A stretch of 5,283 nucleotides of DNA from assembly GCA_023396795.1 (NCBI GenBank), contig JAEWUY010000131.1:1-5283 (forward strand), written 5' to 3'. Numbering within the stretch: position 1 is the stretch's first letter; each line of letters begins with the position of its first letter. The position numbers were made by a program, and so were the translations under genes. The notes under the pieces were generated by a model, which saw nothing but the letters and a program-made list of their open reading frames with translations, made no database searches and had not been told where the DNA came from. The DNA is from Bacillota bacterium. GTDB taxonomy: Bacteria; Bacillota_I; Bacilli_A; RFN20; CAG-826. Of the stretch, positions 1-5,178 are shown piece by piece.

Positions 1-13
1 GCCAAGATAAAGA

Positions 14-41
14 TTGAATTATACTAATGTATAAGTATAAT
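14..41 (+). promoter_or_regulatory. Probable argS promoter (weak -35, consensus -10)
   Basis: A perfect TATAAT -10 hexamer lies at 36-41, with a weaker -35 candidate TTGAAT at 14-19 and a 16-bp spacer. Transcription would begin near 48-50, only about 11-13 bases before the argS ATG at 61. The region is very AT-rich, so chance -10-like matches also occur (TATACT at 20-25, TATAAG at 30-35); if TATACT is the real -10, its -35 lies off the window. The consensus TTGACA at 48-53 has no acceptable -10 at the right distance downstream. The precise hexamers are an inference, but some promoter here is likely because no other is visible before argS. Confidence 0.55.
18..41. promoter_or_regulatory. Overlapping inverted repeats in the argS promoter, possible operator
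   Basis: ATTATACT at 18-25 is the exact reverse complement of AGTATAAT at 34-41, giving 8-bp arms around an 8-base centre. A nested repeat, TTATAC at 19-24 and GTATAA at 29-34 with 4 bases between, shares the left arm, and GTATAA is repeated directly at 35-40. The dyads fill the spacer and the -10 box of the predicted promoter, which is where a repressor would bind. The arms are almost pure A/T, so chance is a real alternative, and no regulator family is recognised. Confidence 0.3.
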
Positions 42-60
42 ATTACTTTGACAAAAACAT

Positions 61-1683
61 ATGAACATTGAAACAATTCTTAAAAATAAAATTATCGCTG
101 CCCTCAAGACATTTGGTCTTGATATCAACGCCGATGAAATTGTCTTGGAACACCCAAAAGATGAGTCGCATGGAGATTATGCCACTAACGCCGCATTACA
201 ACACGCCAAGAAACTAAATCTTAAGCCTCATGATTTTGCGTTGAAGCTCGCAGATGTTATTGATTTGGAAGGCATTGATAAAATTGAAGTTGCTGGCCCA
301 GGATTTTTAAATATTTTTCTTAATTCGGCTGCTTTGCAATCGGTTGTTGCTCAGATTATTGCCAAAGATGCCGATTATGGCCGGGGCGAAAACAAAAACT
401 TCAAGGTCAATGTTGAGTTTGTTAGTGCTAATCCGACAGGAGATTTGCATTTAGGACATGCTCGATGTGCAGCAATTGGTGACGCAATTTGTCGTTTATA
501 TGAATTTGCGGGTTATCAAATCACACGTGAATTTTACGTTAATGACGCAGGAGCACAAGTGGCAAAAATGGGAGCTTCTTTGCAAGCCCGCTATTTGAAT
601 GAATGTGGCATTAATGCCTTAGTGCCTGAAGATGGCTATCACGGTTTGGATTTAGTCGACATTGCTAAGCAAGTAAAAGAAATTTATGGTGAAAGCCTAG
701 TTGAAGATAATAGTAAAAATCGTGAAATTTTTGTCAAAGAAGGTATTCGTTTGGAACTTGAAAAAATCAAAAAGGATCTTGAACTATTTCGAGTAGCTTT
801 TGATATTTATAGTTTTGAATCGGAAGTGCGAAAAGACGGCAAGGTTGAACAAACACTTGCTGAATATCAAGACTTTACTTATGTCGATAACGGGGCAACA
901 TTTTTAAAAACTACTGCTTTCCTTGATGACAAAGATCGGGCAGTCGTTAAAAGTGATGGTTCGTACACTTATCTAATGCCCGATATTACATATCACTTAC
1001 AGAAGTTATCCCGTGGTTATGATTTGCTTATTGATGTTTTGGGCGCCGATCATCACGGATACACTAATCGGATGCGTAGTGCTTTGATGATGAAAGGCTA
1101 CCCGGCTGATATTCTTGATTTTGAATTAGTTCAAGTAGTGAGGCTTATGCGCGATGACGTCGAAGTTAAAATGTCAAAACGCGGTGGCACAACGGTAACT
1201 CTTCGCGAACTAGCCGAAGAAGTTGGCGTCGATGCAACAAGGTACTTTTTTGTTGCTCGAGCATCGACAAGCCATTTAGATTTTGATTTTGATTTAGCGA
1301 TGGAACAAAGCTCTTCCAATCCTGTTTTCTACGCTCAATACGCACATGCTCGTTTGTGTAAATTGTTGGAAACGGGAGTTGATATTGGCCTTGATCTTTC
1401 GGCTGTAAATATTCGCGAAACTGCCGAAATCAATCTTTTAAAACACCTTCAAGAATTTCCAACTATGATTGAAGGATGCGCTAAAACACGCGAACCCTAT
1501 AAGGTTGCAACGTACATTCAAAAGTTAGCGGGTTTAACCCATGCTTTCTACACTGAATGTCGTGTAATAGATCGTGATAACATAATGTTATCAAAATCGC
1601 GCCTTGCCTTATGTAAGGCGAGTCAGATTGTTATGAGAAACGCTCTCAACGTTCTTGGAGTTAACGCTCCTGAACAAATGTAA
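61..1683 (+). CDS. argS: Arginyl-tRNA synthetase (class I)
   Basis: This cytoplasmic enzyme attaches arginine to tRNA-Arg using ATP and is essential for translation. The 540-residue protein is full length for the short bacterial ArgS type. Residues 1 to about 100 form the N-terminal Add-1 domain that contacts the tRNA D-loop. The class I catalytic core follows, with the HIGH-type signature HLGH at 130-133 (preceded by SANPTG) and the second signature KMSKR at 370-374. The all-helical anticodon-binding domain begins near 420 (NPVFYAQYAHAR), and the protein ends in VLGVNAPEQM, the usual ArgS tail. The ATG at 61 is chosen because the Add-1 domain starts directly there; there is no Shine-Dalgarno before it, unlike the downstream genes. 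It is first in a run with rpoE (15 bases away) and fba. I see no truncation or missing catalytic motif. Confidence 0.98.
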   Translation: MNIETILKNKIIAALKTFGLDINADEIVLEHPKDESHGDYATNAALQHAKKLNLKPHDFALKLADVIDLEGIDKIEVAGPGFLNIFLNSAALQSVVAQIIAKDADYGRGENKNFKVNVEFVSANPTGDLHLGHARCAAIGDAICRLYEFAGYQITREFYVNDAGAQVAKMGASLQARYLNECGINALVPEDGYHGLDLVDIAKQVKEIYGESLVEDNSKNREIFVKEGIRLELEKIKKDLELFRVAFDIYSFESEVRKDGKVEQTLAEYQDFTYVDNGATFLKTTAFLDDKDRAVVKSDGSYTYLMPDITYHLQKLSRGYDLLIDVLGADHHGYTNRMRSALMMKGYPADILDFELVQVVRLMRDDVEVKMSKRGGTTVTLRELAEEVGVDATRYFFVARASTSHLDFDFDLAMEQSSSNPVFYAQYAHARLCKLLETGVDIGLDLSAVNIRETAEINLLKHLQEFPTMIEGCAKTREPYKVATYIQKLAGLTHAFYTECRVIDRDNIMLSKSRLALCKASQIVMRNALNVLGVNAPEQM

Positions 1684-1698
1684 TAAGGAGAAAATTAC

Positions 1699-2088
1699 AT
1701 GTCAGAAAAATCAATGGTCGACTTTGCTTATGAAGTAATTAGTCAAGCCAAACAACTGCCGGTCGGTTTTCATGAATTATGGGAAATGGTTTGTCAAAAA
1801 GCCGGTTTGAACAAAGAAGAAACCCGGGGTCGGATTAGTCATTTTTATACGAATCTTTCTCTCGATGGTCGTTTTGTGACCTTGCCAGATAATTTTTGGG
1901 ATTTACGGGCAAATCACACGTTTGACAAAGTTCATATTGATATGAATGATGTTTACACTGACGTTGAAACAACCGAAGAAATCGATGAAGAAGAAATTGA
2001 ATATCTCAAGATCGAAGATGAGAAAATCGGTAGTGATGATGACTCGGAAGTTGAAGAAGAGAAGGAAGAAACTGAAGATTTGTATTAA
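1699..2088 (+). CDS. rpoE: DNA-directed RNA polymerase delta subunit
   Basis: Delta is a Gram-positive-type accessory subunit of RNA polymerase. In Bacilli it promotes release of nucleic acids and enzyme recycling, and it adjusts sensitivity to the initiating nucleotide. Residues about 1-75 match the folded HARE-HTH domain, with landmarks GRISHFYTNLSLDGRF and NFWDLR. The rest is a disordered acidic tail: from residue 85 to the end at 129, about 23 of 45 residues are Asp or Glu, with only three Lys. The protein is shorter than the roughly 170 residues of B. subtilis delta, and the lysine-rich tract known there between domain and tail is not visible. The start is supported by AAGGAG at 1685-1690, eight bases before ATG. 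It sits 15 bases after argS and 23 before fba with no terminator between, so all three are probably cotranscribed. This is not the sigma-E gene that shares the symbol in Proteobacteria. Confidence 0.93.
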   Translation: MSEKSMVDFAYEVISQAKQLPVGFHELWEMVCQKAGLNKEETRGRISHFYTNLSLDGRFVTLPDNFWDLRANHTFDKVHIDMNDVYTDVETTEEIDEEEIEYLKIEDEKIGSDDDSEVEEEKEETEDLY

Positions 2089-2111
2089 AATCTAGTTAAA
2101 GGAGAAATATT

Positions 2112-2972
2112 ATGGCATTAGTAAGTATGAAAGAGATGCTTTTAAAAGCATTAAATGAGAAGTACGCTGTTGGACAATTTAATATCAATAACGTTGAATG
2201 GACCGCGGCGGTTCTTGAAGAAGCCCAGGAGTTAAAGGCTCCCGTCATTCTTGGCGTCAGCGAAGGGGCCGCCAAATACATGGGTGGTTTTAATACCATC
2301 GTTGGTATGGTTAAAGGCTATATAAAGGATCGCAATATTACCGTTCCAGTTGCCATTCACCTTGACCATGGTAGTTCGGCTGAAAATTGCTTTAAAGCGA
2401 TTGATGCAGGTTTTACCTCAGTTATGATTGATGCGTCGCATCATCCATTCGAAGAAAATATTGCAATTACCAAAAGCGTTGTTGATTATGCTCACGCTCG
2501 CGGAGTATCTGTTGAAGCCGAATTAGGCCGTGTTGGCGGTCAAGAAGAAGACATTATCGCCGAAACGATGTATGCTGTTCCCTCTGAATGTTTAAAGATG
2601 GTTCAAGAAACAGGTATTGACTGTTTAGCGCCGGCCCTTGGTTCAGTTCACGGTCCTTATAAAGGCGAACCGAAACTCGGCTTTAAAGAGATGTTAGAAA
2701 TTCGTGATTTACTAGTTAATATTCCTCTCGTTCTACATGGTGGGTCAGGCATTCCTGATTTTCAACTTAAAATGGCCATTGAACGGGGTACATGCAAAAT
2801 CAATGTTAATACTGAATGTCAACAAGAGTGGACGAAGATTGTTCGTGAAGTAATCGCGAATGATTCAAAAGTTTATGACCCCCGTAAAATTATCGGTCCT
2901 GGAATGAAAGGAATACGCAAAGTCGTTCGTGCCAAATACGAAGTTTTCGGTTGTATCGGCAAAGCCGAATAA
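2112..2972 (+). CDS. fba: Fructose-1,6-bisphosphate aldolase, class II
   Basis: This zinc-dependent cytoplasmic enzyme reversibly cleaves fructose 1,6-bisphosphate to dihydroxyacetone phosphate and glyceraldehyde 3-phosphate in glycolysis and gluconeogenesis. The 286 residues match the usual size of the Bacillus-type FbaA family. The single TIM-barrel domain shows the catalytic Asp at 85 and zinc ligand His at 86 (HLDHG), the further zinc-ligand His candidates at 180 (GSVHG) and 209 (LHGGSG), and the phosphate/DHAP-binding NVNT at 231-234. DASHHPFEEN at 108-117 is also characteristic. Class II sugar aldolases such as tagatose-bisphosphate aldolase (GatY/KbaY) are close relatives, but the housekeeping context favours FBP aldolase. 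AAAGGAG at 2098-2104, seven bases before ATG, fixes the start. It is the last gene of the argS-rpoE-fba run and is followed directly by an intrinsic terminator. Confidence 0.96.
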   Translation: MALVSMKEMLLKALNEKYAVGQFNINNVEWTAAVLEEAQELKAPVILGVSEGAAKYMGGFNTIVGMVKGYIKDRNITVPVAIHLDHGSSAENCFKAIDAGFTSVMIDASHHPFEENIAITKSVVDYAHARGVSVEAELGRVGGQEEDIIAETMYAVPSECLKMVQETGIDCLAPALGSVHGPYKGEPKLGFKEMLEIRDLLVNIPLVLHGGSGIPDFQLKMAIERGTCKINVNTECQQEWTKIVREVIANDSKVYDPRKIIGPGMKGIRKVVRAKYEVFGCIGKAE

Positions 2973-2977
2973 AAAAA

Positions 2978-3003
2978 CAAAAGCCTCGCGAGGGGCTTTT
3001 TTG
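2978..3003 (+). terminator. Intrinsic terminator after fba
   Basis: AAAAGCC at 2979-2985 pairs with GGCTTTT at 2994-3000 around an 8-base loop, and the right arm runs into six T's (2997-3002). It starts six bases after the fba stop codon, so it ends the argS-rpoE-fba transcript. The loop region contains the self-complementary CCTCGCGAGG, so a shifted inner pairing is also possible. Only 14 bases separate its end from the next start codon, so the nrnA-like gene cannot have a promoter in between; partial read-through is implied. Confidence 0.85.
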
Positions 3004-3005
3004 TT

Positions 3006-3012
3006 AAGGAGG
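3006..3012 (+). promoter_or_regulatory. Strong Shine-Dalgarno of the nrnA-like gene, abutting the terminator
   Basis: AAGGAGG ends five bases before the ATG at 3018 and is the strongest ribosome binding site in the window. It begins only three bases after the fba terminator. GAGGC at 3009-3013 is exactly complementary to GCCTC at 2983-2987 in the left part of the terminator hairpin, so in read-through RNA an alternative fold could hide the Shine-Dalgarno. The site is clear; regulation by that fold is inference. Confidence 0.85.
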
Positions 3013-3017
3013 CAAAC

Positions 3018-3986
3018 ATGAACAACTCGACAAAGGAAATTCTTTCAATCATCGCTCAACATGATTCAATTGTGATTTTTGGTCACTCACTTCCTGATGG
3101 GGATTGTTATGGCAGTCAAATTGCTCTTCGCGACATTTTACGCAATGCTTATCCACATAAGAAAATATTTGCTATCGGCAGTGGACTTCCCCTACTATTT
3201 TCACGCCTCGGAAACATGGATGAAGTTAGTGACGACATAATTAAAAATTCACTAGCTATTTTAGTAGATTTTTCTGATTTTTATTTAGCAGAAGATGAGC
3301 GAATCACGACGGCGTCACATTTTATTAAAATCGATCATCATCATGAAAGTAAGCCATTTACTCATCCAAAAATTATGGATCATGGAGTAATTGCAACTGC
3401 TGAGTTAATTGCTCGGCTGGCTTTTGATAATAATTTTTCGATATCTAAACAAGCCGCCGAAGCTATATTTCTTGGGATTGTTACTGATTCGGGGCGCTTT
3501 CTTTATTCCCCGACACGAAAAGAGACATTTGACATAGTTTCCAAACTATACGATTGCGGGCTTGAAACTAAACCTATATATGACACTATTTATCAAACCG
3601 AAGAAAATCAATTACAATTCAAAGGACATTTATTGTCGCATTACAAGAAGACAAAAAATAGCGTTGTTTATTGTTACGTCCAAAAACAAGATTATGAACG
3701 TTTAGGACTAGAGTTTGCTTACGCATCAAGTCAAGTTAATGTGTTAGCTAATATCAAAGGCTCGCCAATATATGCTTTATTTACGGAAAACGATGCCGGA
3801 GGAATACGTGTGGAGTTGCGTAGCAATTCCGTGGCTATTCGCGATATCGCTGTCAAACATGGGGGTGGGGGACACGCTAATGCCGCTGGAGTAAGAATGT
3901 TTAAAGGTGGCTATGAAGAGGCGATGAAAATCGTCGCCGACCTTGATGAGTTGGCAAAGGAGAACAAAGAAAATGTGGGAGAATGA
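3018..3986 (+). CDS. nrnA: NrnA-like DHH/DHHA1 phosphoesterase (nanoRNase / pAp phosphatase)
   Basis: Members of this cytoplasmic family degrade very short RNAs (nanoRNAs) to mononucleotides and dephosphorylate 3'-phosphoadenosine 5'-phosphate (pAp) to AMP, using Mn2+. The 322 residues match family length. In the N-terminal DHH domain, metal-binding candidates are His23, Asp27 and Asp29 (GHSLPDGDC), Asp84 (VDFSD), the signature DHH at 106-108 and Asp157 (TDSGRF). The C-terminal DHHA1 domain has the substrate-binding run GGGGHANAAG at 282-291, with Arg268 upstream. All expected motifs are intact. AAGGAGG five bases before ATG supports the start. The gene follows the fba terminator closely and overlaps the cysQ-like gene by 14 bases. 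Related DHH enzymes hydrolyse cyclic dinucleotides (GdpP, DhhP/PDE2 types); there are no added PAS or GGDEF domains here, but a linear or cyclic dinucleotide substrate cannot be excluded. It ends in TGA, so TGA is a stop in this organism. Confidence 0.88.
   Translation: MNNSTKEILSIIAQHDSIVIFGHSLPDGDCYGSQIALRDILRNAYPHKKIFAIGSGLPLLFSRLGNMDEVSDDIIKNSLAILVDFSDFYLAEDERITTASHFIKIDHHHESKPFTHPKIMDHGVIATAELIARLAFDNNFSISKQAAEAIFLGIVTDSGRFLYSPTRKETFDIVSKLYDCGLETKPIYDTIYQTEENQLQFKGHLLSHYKKTKNSVVYCYVQKQDYERLGLEFAYASSQVNVLANIKGSPIYALFTENDAGGIRVELRSNSVAIRDIAVKHGGGGHANAAGVRMFKGGYEEAMKIVADLDELAKENKENVGE
3956..3962 (+). promoter_or_regulatory. Shine-Dalgarno inside nrnA that sets the cysQ start
   Basis: AAAGGAG lies within the last codons of the nrnA-like gene, ten bases before the ATG at 3973. 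It favours that ATG over the longer in-frame start at 3943, which has no comparable site and would add residues (MMSWQRRTKK) unlike the family N-terminus. Confidence 0.7.
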
Positions 3987-4749
3987 ATTACGGGTCGCGA
4001 TTCGCGCTGTTTTAGCCGCTAAAGATAAAATTATGGAAATTTATGGCAAACCTTTTGATGTTGAAATCAAAGATGATGATTCCCCTGTAACGCTTGCAGA
4101 TAAAAAAGCTGACGAATTAATTCGTCAACTCATTTCCGAAGCTTATCCAACTCACGCTTTTTTAACTGAAGAATCCAGCGACGATAAAAGTCGTCTTGAA
4201 AATGATTATGTTTGGATTGTTGATCCTGTTGATGGCACAAAAGATTTTGTTGATAAAAACGATGAGTTTACAACAAATGTGGCTTTAGCTTATAAACACG
4301 AAGTTGTTGTCGGAGTCGTTTTAGTTCCCGCTAGCGGTGAACTGTACTATGCAACTAAAAACGGTGGTAGTTTCTATCAAAAGAAAAACCGTATCAAAAA
4401 AATCCGCGTTAATAATAAAACTAACGGCTTAACCGTTTTAACTTCACGTTTCCATGTCAACGATCTTGAGCTAGCAACCATCGCAAAACATAGCGGTAAA
4501 ATTAAAAGACGTAAAACTTTTGGAAGCGCCATTAAGCCTTGTCGCATCGCTCGTGGTCTCGCCGAACTTTCCTATCGCCTATCATCAGGAACCAAAGAAT
4601 GGGACACAGCTGCCAGTCAAATAATTGTTGAAGAAGCCGGTGGCGTTTTTGTCAAACCGAATGGCGAACGGATTCTTTATAATCGTGATGACGTTTATAA
4701 TCGCGAAGGTTATGTGGTCGCCAATCGGATTGAAAACGTTCTACTTTAG
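3973..4749 (+). CDS. cysQ: CysQ-like 3'(2'),5'-bisphosphate nucleotidase, inositol monophosphatase superfamily
   Basis: The likely reaction is Mg2+-dependent removal of the 3'-phosphate of pAp (or PAPS) to give AMP (or APS), in the cytoplasm. With the ATG at 3973 the protein has 258 residues, normal for the family. Metal-site motifs are present in order: Asp43 (VTLADKKAD), Glu66-Glu67 (LTEES), WIVDPVDGT at 81-89 with Asp84 and Asp87, and EWDTAA with Asp211. The segment from FGSAIKPC (183-190) through SSGTKEWDTAA resembles CysQ more than inositol monophosphatases. Because the superfamily includes inositol monophosphatases and some fructose-1,6-bisphosphatases, and fba is close by, those activities remain possible. 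It overlaps the end of the nrnA-like gene by 14 bases in another frame, so translational coupling is likely. An in-frame ATG at 3943 would lengthen it by ten residues but is less likely. It ends in TAG just before a strong terminator. Confidence 0.85.
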   Translation: MWENELRVAIRAVLAAKDKIMEIYGKPFDVEIKDDDSPVTLADKKADELIRQLISEAYPTHAFLTEESSDDKSRLENDYVWIVDPVDGTKDFVDKNDEFTTNVALAYKHEVVVGVVLVPASGELYYATKNGGSFYQKKNRIKKIRVNNKTNGLTVLTSRFHVNDLELATIAKHSGKIKRRKTFGSAIKPCRIARGLAELSYRLSSGTKEWDTAASQIIVEEAGGVFVKPNGERILYNRDDVYNREGYVVANRIENVLL

Positions 4750-4766
4750 ATAGTTTAAAAAAATAA

Positions 4767-4792
4767 AAAAATCCGCTTATTTGCGGATTTTT
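4767..4792. terminator. Bidirectional intrinsic terminator between cysQ and the nfu-like gene
   Basis: AAAAATCCGC at 4767-4776 and GCGGATTTTT at 4783-4792 are perfect 10-bp arms around the loop TTATTT. On the + strand the arm ends in T's, stopping transcripts from nrnA-cysQ. On the minus strand the hairpin is followed by a long T-rich run (complement of 4757-4771), stopping transcripts from the convergent nfu-like gene, whose stop codon lies 19 bases upstream of it in that direction. One hairpin therefore serves both genes. Confidence 0.92.
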
Positions 4793-4800
4793 GTTTGAAT

Positions 4801-4811
4801 TGCGGGTTTTT
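4801..4811 (+). terminator. Possible second right arm of the cysQ terminator
   Basis: GCGGGTTTTTT at 4802-4812 is a near copy of the primary right arm GCGGATTTTT. The left arm AAAAATCCGC could pair with it through one G-U pair, giving a backup + strand terminator with a larger loop. It reaches the first bases of the nfu-like stop codon. On the minus strand the G-U becomes an A-C mismatch, so the backup would work only for + transcripts. Functional use is speculative. Confidence 0.3.
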
Positions 4812-5086
4812 TACTGATTTTTTTCAATTGGCAAACGCGCGGATTCTGGCATGTCGAAAGCCTGTTTAACGGCAATAATACCCGGAACTTCTTCCATCAA
4901 GATTATTTCAATTCCATCGGAAATAGTATTATCAATAAATGCACAATCAGCGCACGCACCAGCCATTTCGATGTATATGATTCCGTCTTCGAAACCGACA
5001 AACTTAACATCCCCACCATCGCGTTGAATGAAGGGGCGAATTTTACTGAGCGTTGCCTCTATTTGATTTCTTAATTCTTTGTCCAT
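4811..5086 (-). CDS. NifU C-terminal-domain (Nfu-type) iron-sulfur protein
   Basis: Stand-alone NifU C-terminal-domain proteins bind or deliver Fe-S clusters to target proteins in the cytoplasm. The 91 residues are essentially one domain: RPFIQRDGGDV at 17-27 is the typical N-terminal signature, and the CxxC ligand pair is Cys45 and Cys48 (GACADC). In most Nfu proteins the motif continues with CPSS; here it continues with AFIDNTISDGIE, a divergent form. There is no IscU/SufU scaffold domain and no extra N-terminal domain. The start at 5086 fits the beginning of the domain and a promoter just upstream, but there is no Shine-Dalgarno. It is convergent with cysQ and shares its terminator. The family assignment is firm; the name nfu or nifU and the target proteins are not determinable here. 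Confidence 0.88.
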   Translation of the reverse strand: MDKELRNQIEATLSKIRPFIQRDGGDVKFVGFEDGIIYIEMAGACADCAFIDNTISDGIEIILMEEVPGIIAVKQAFDMPESARLPIEKNQ

Positions 5087-5093
5087 AGTTTTG

Positions 5094-5107
5094 ATAACGT
5101 TCGTTAT
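5094..5107. promoter_or_regulatory. Inverted repeat over the nfu-like gene's -10 and start point, possible operator
   Basis: ATAACG at 5094-5099 and CGTTAT at 5102-5107 are a perfect 6-bp inverted repeat around TT. It overlaps the last two bases of the -10 box and the expected transcription start of the minus-strand nfu-like gene, a classic repressor position. Short dyads arise by chance and no regulator is recognised. Confidence 0.35.
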
Positions 5108-5134
5108 TATAGAAACATTAAGTCATCTTTTCAA
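5106..5134 (-). promoter_or_regulatory. Promoter of the nfu-like gene
   Basis: Reading the minus strand, TTGAAA (complement of 5129-5134) is followed after exactly 17 bases by TATAAT (complement of 5106-5111), a near-ideal housekeeping-sigma promoter. Transcription should begin near 5099, leaving an untranslated leader of about 13 bases before the ATG at 5086, with no Shine-Dalgarno. The gene therefore appears to be transcribed on its own. Confidence 0.8.
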
Positions 5135-5178
5135 GTTATGTGATAATATTTTTAATATCTCATTAACAATAAATATAT

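Noticed and set aside
48..53. TTGACA just before argS as a -35 box
   Set aside because: The matching -10 position at about 71-76 falls inside argS and reads AAACAA, so it would not give a useful argS transcript; probably chance.
1279..1297. Tandem GATTTT hexamers in argS
   Set aside because: They encode the DFDFDL segment that is normal at this place in ArgS proteins; protein constraint explains the repeat.
1131..1319. 62-codon minus-strand open frame inside argS
   Set aside because: It lies wholly within the conserved catalytic region of argS, is low-complexity and Ser/Thr-rich, and resembles no protein family; it is a shadow of the real gene.
2096..2299. 67-codon minus-strand open frame across the fba start
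   Set aside because: It is antisense to the conserved N-terminus of fba, has no ribosome binding site and no family resemblance.
3943..3972. Longer N-terminus for the cysQ-like protein
   Set aside because: The upstream ATG has no ribosome binding site and adds residues not typical of the family, whereas AAAGGAG is well placed for the ATG at 3973.
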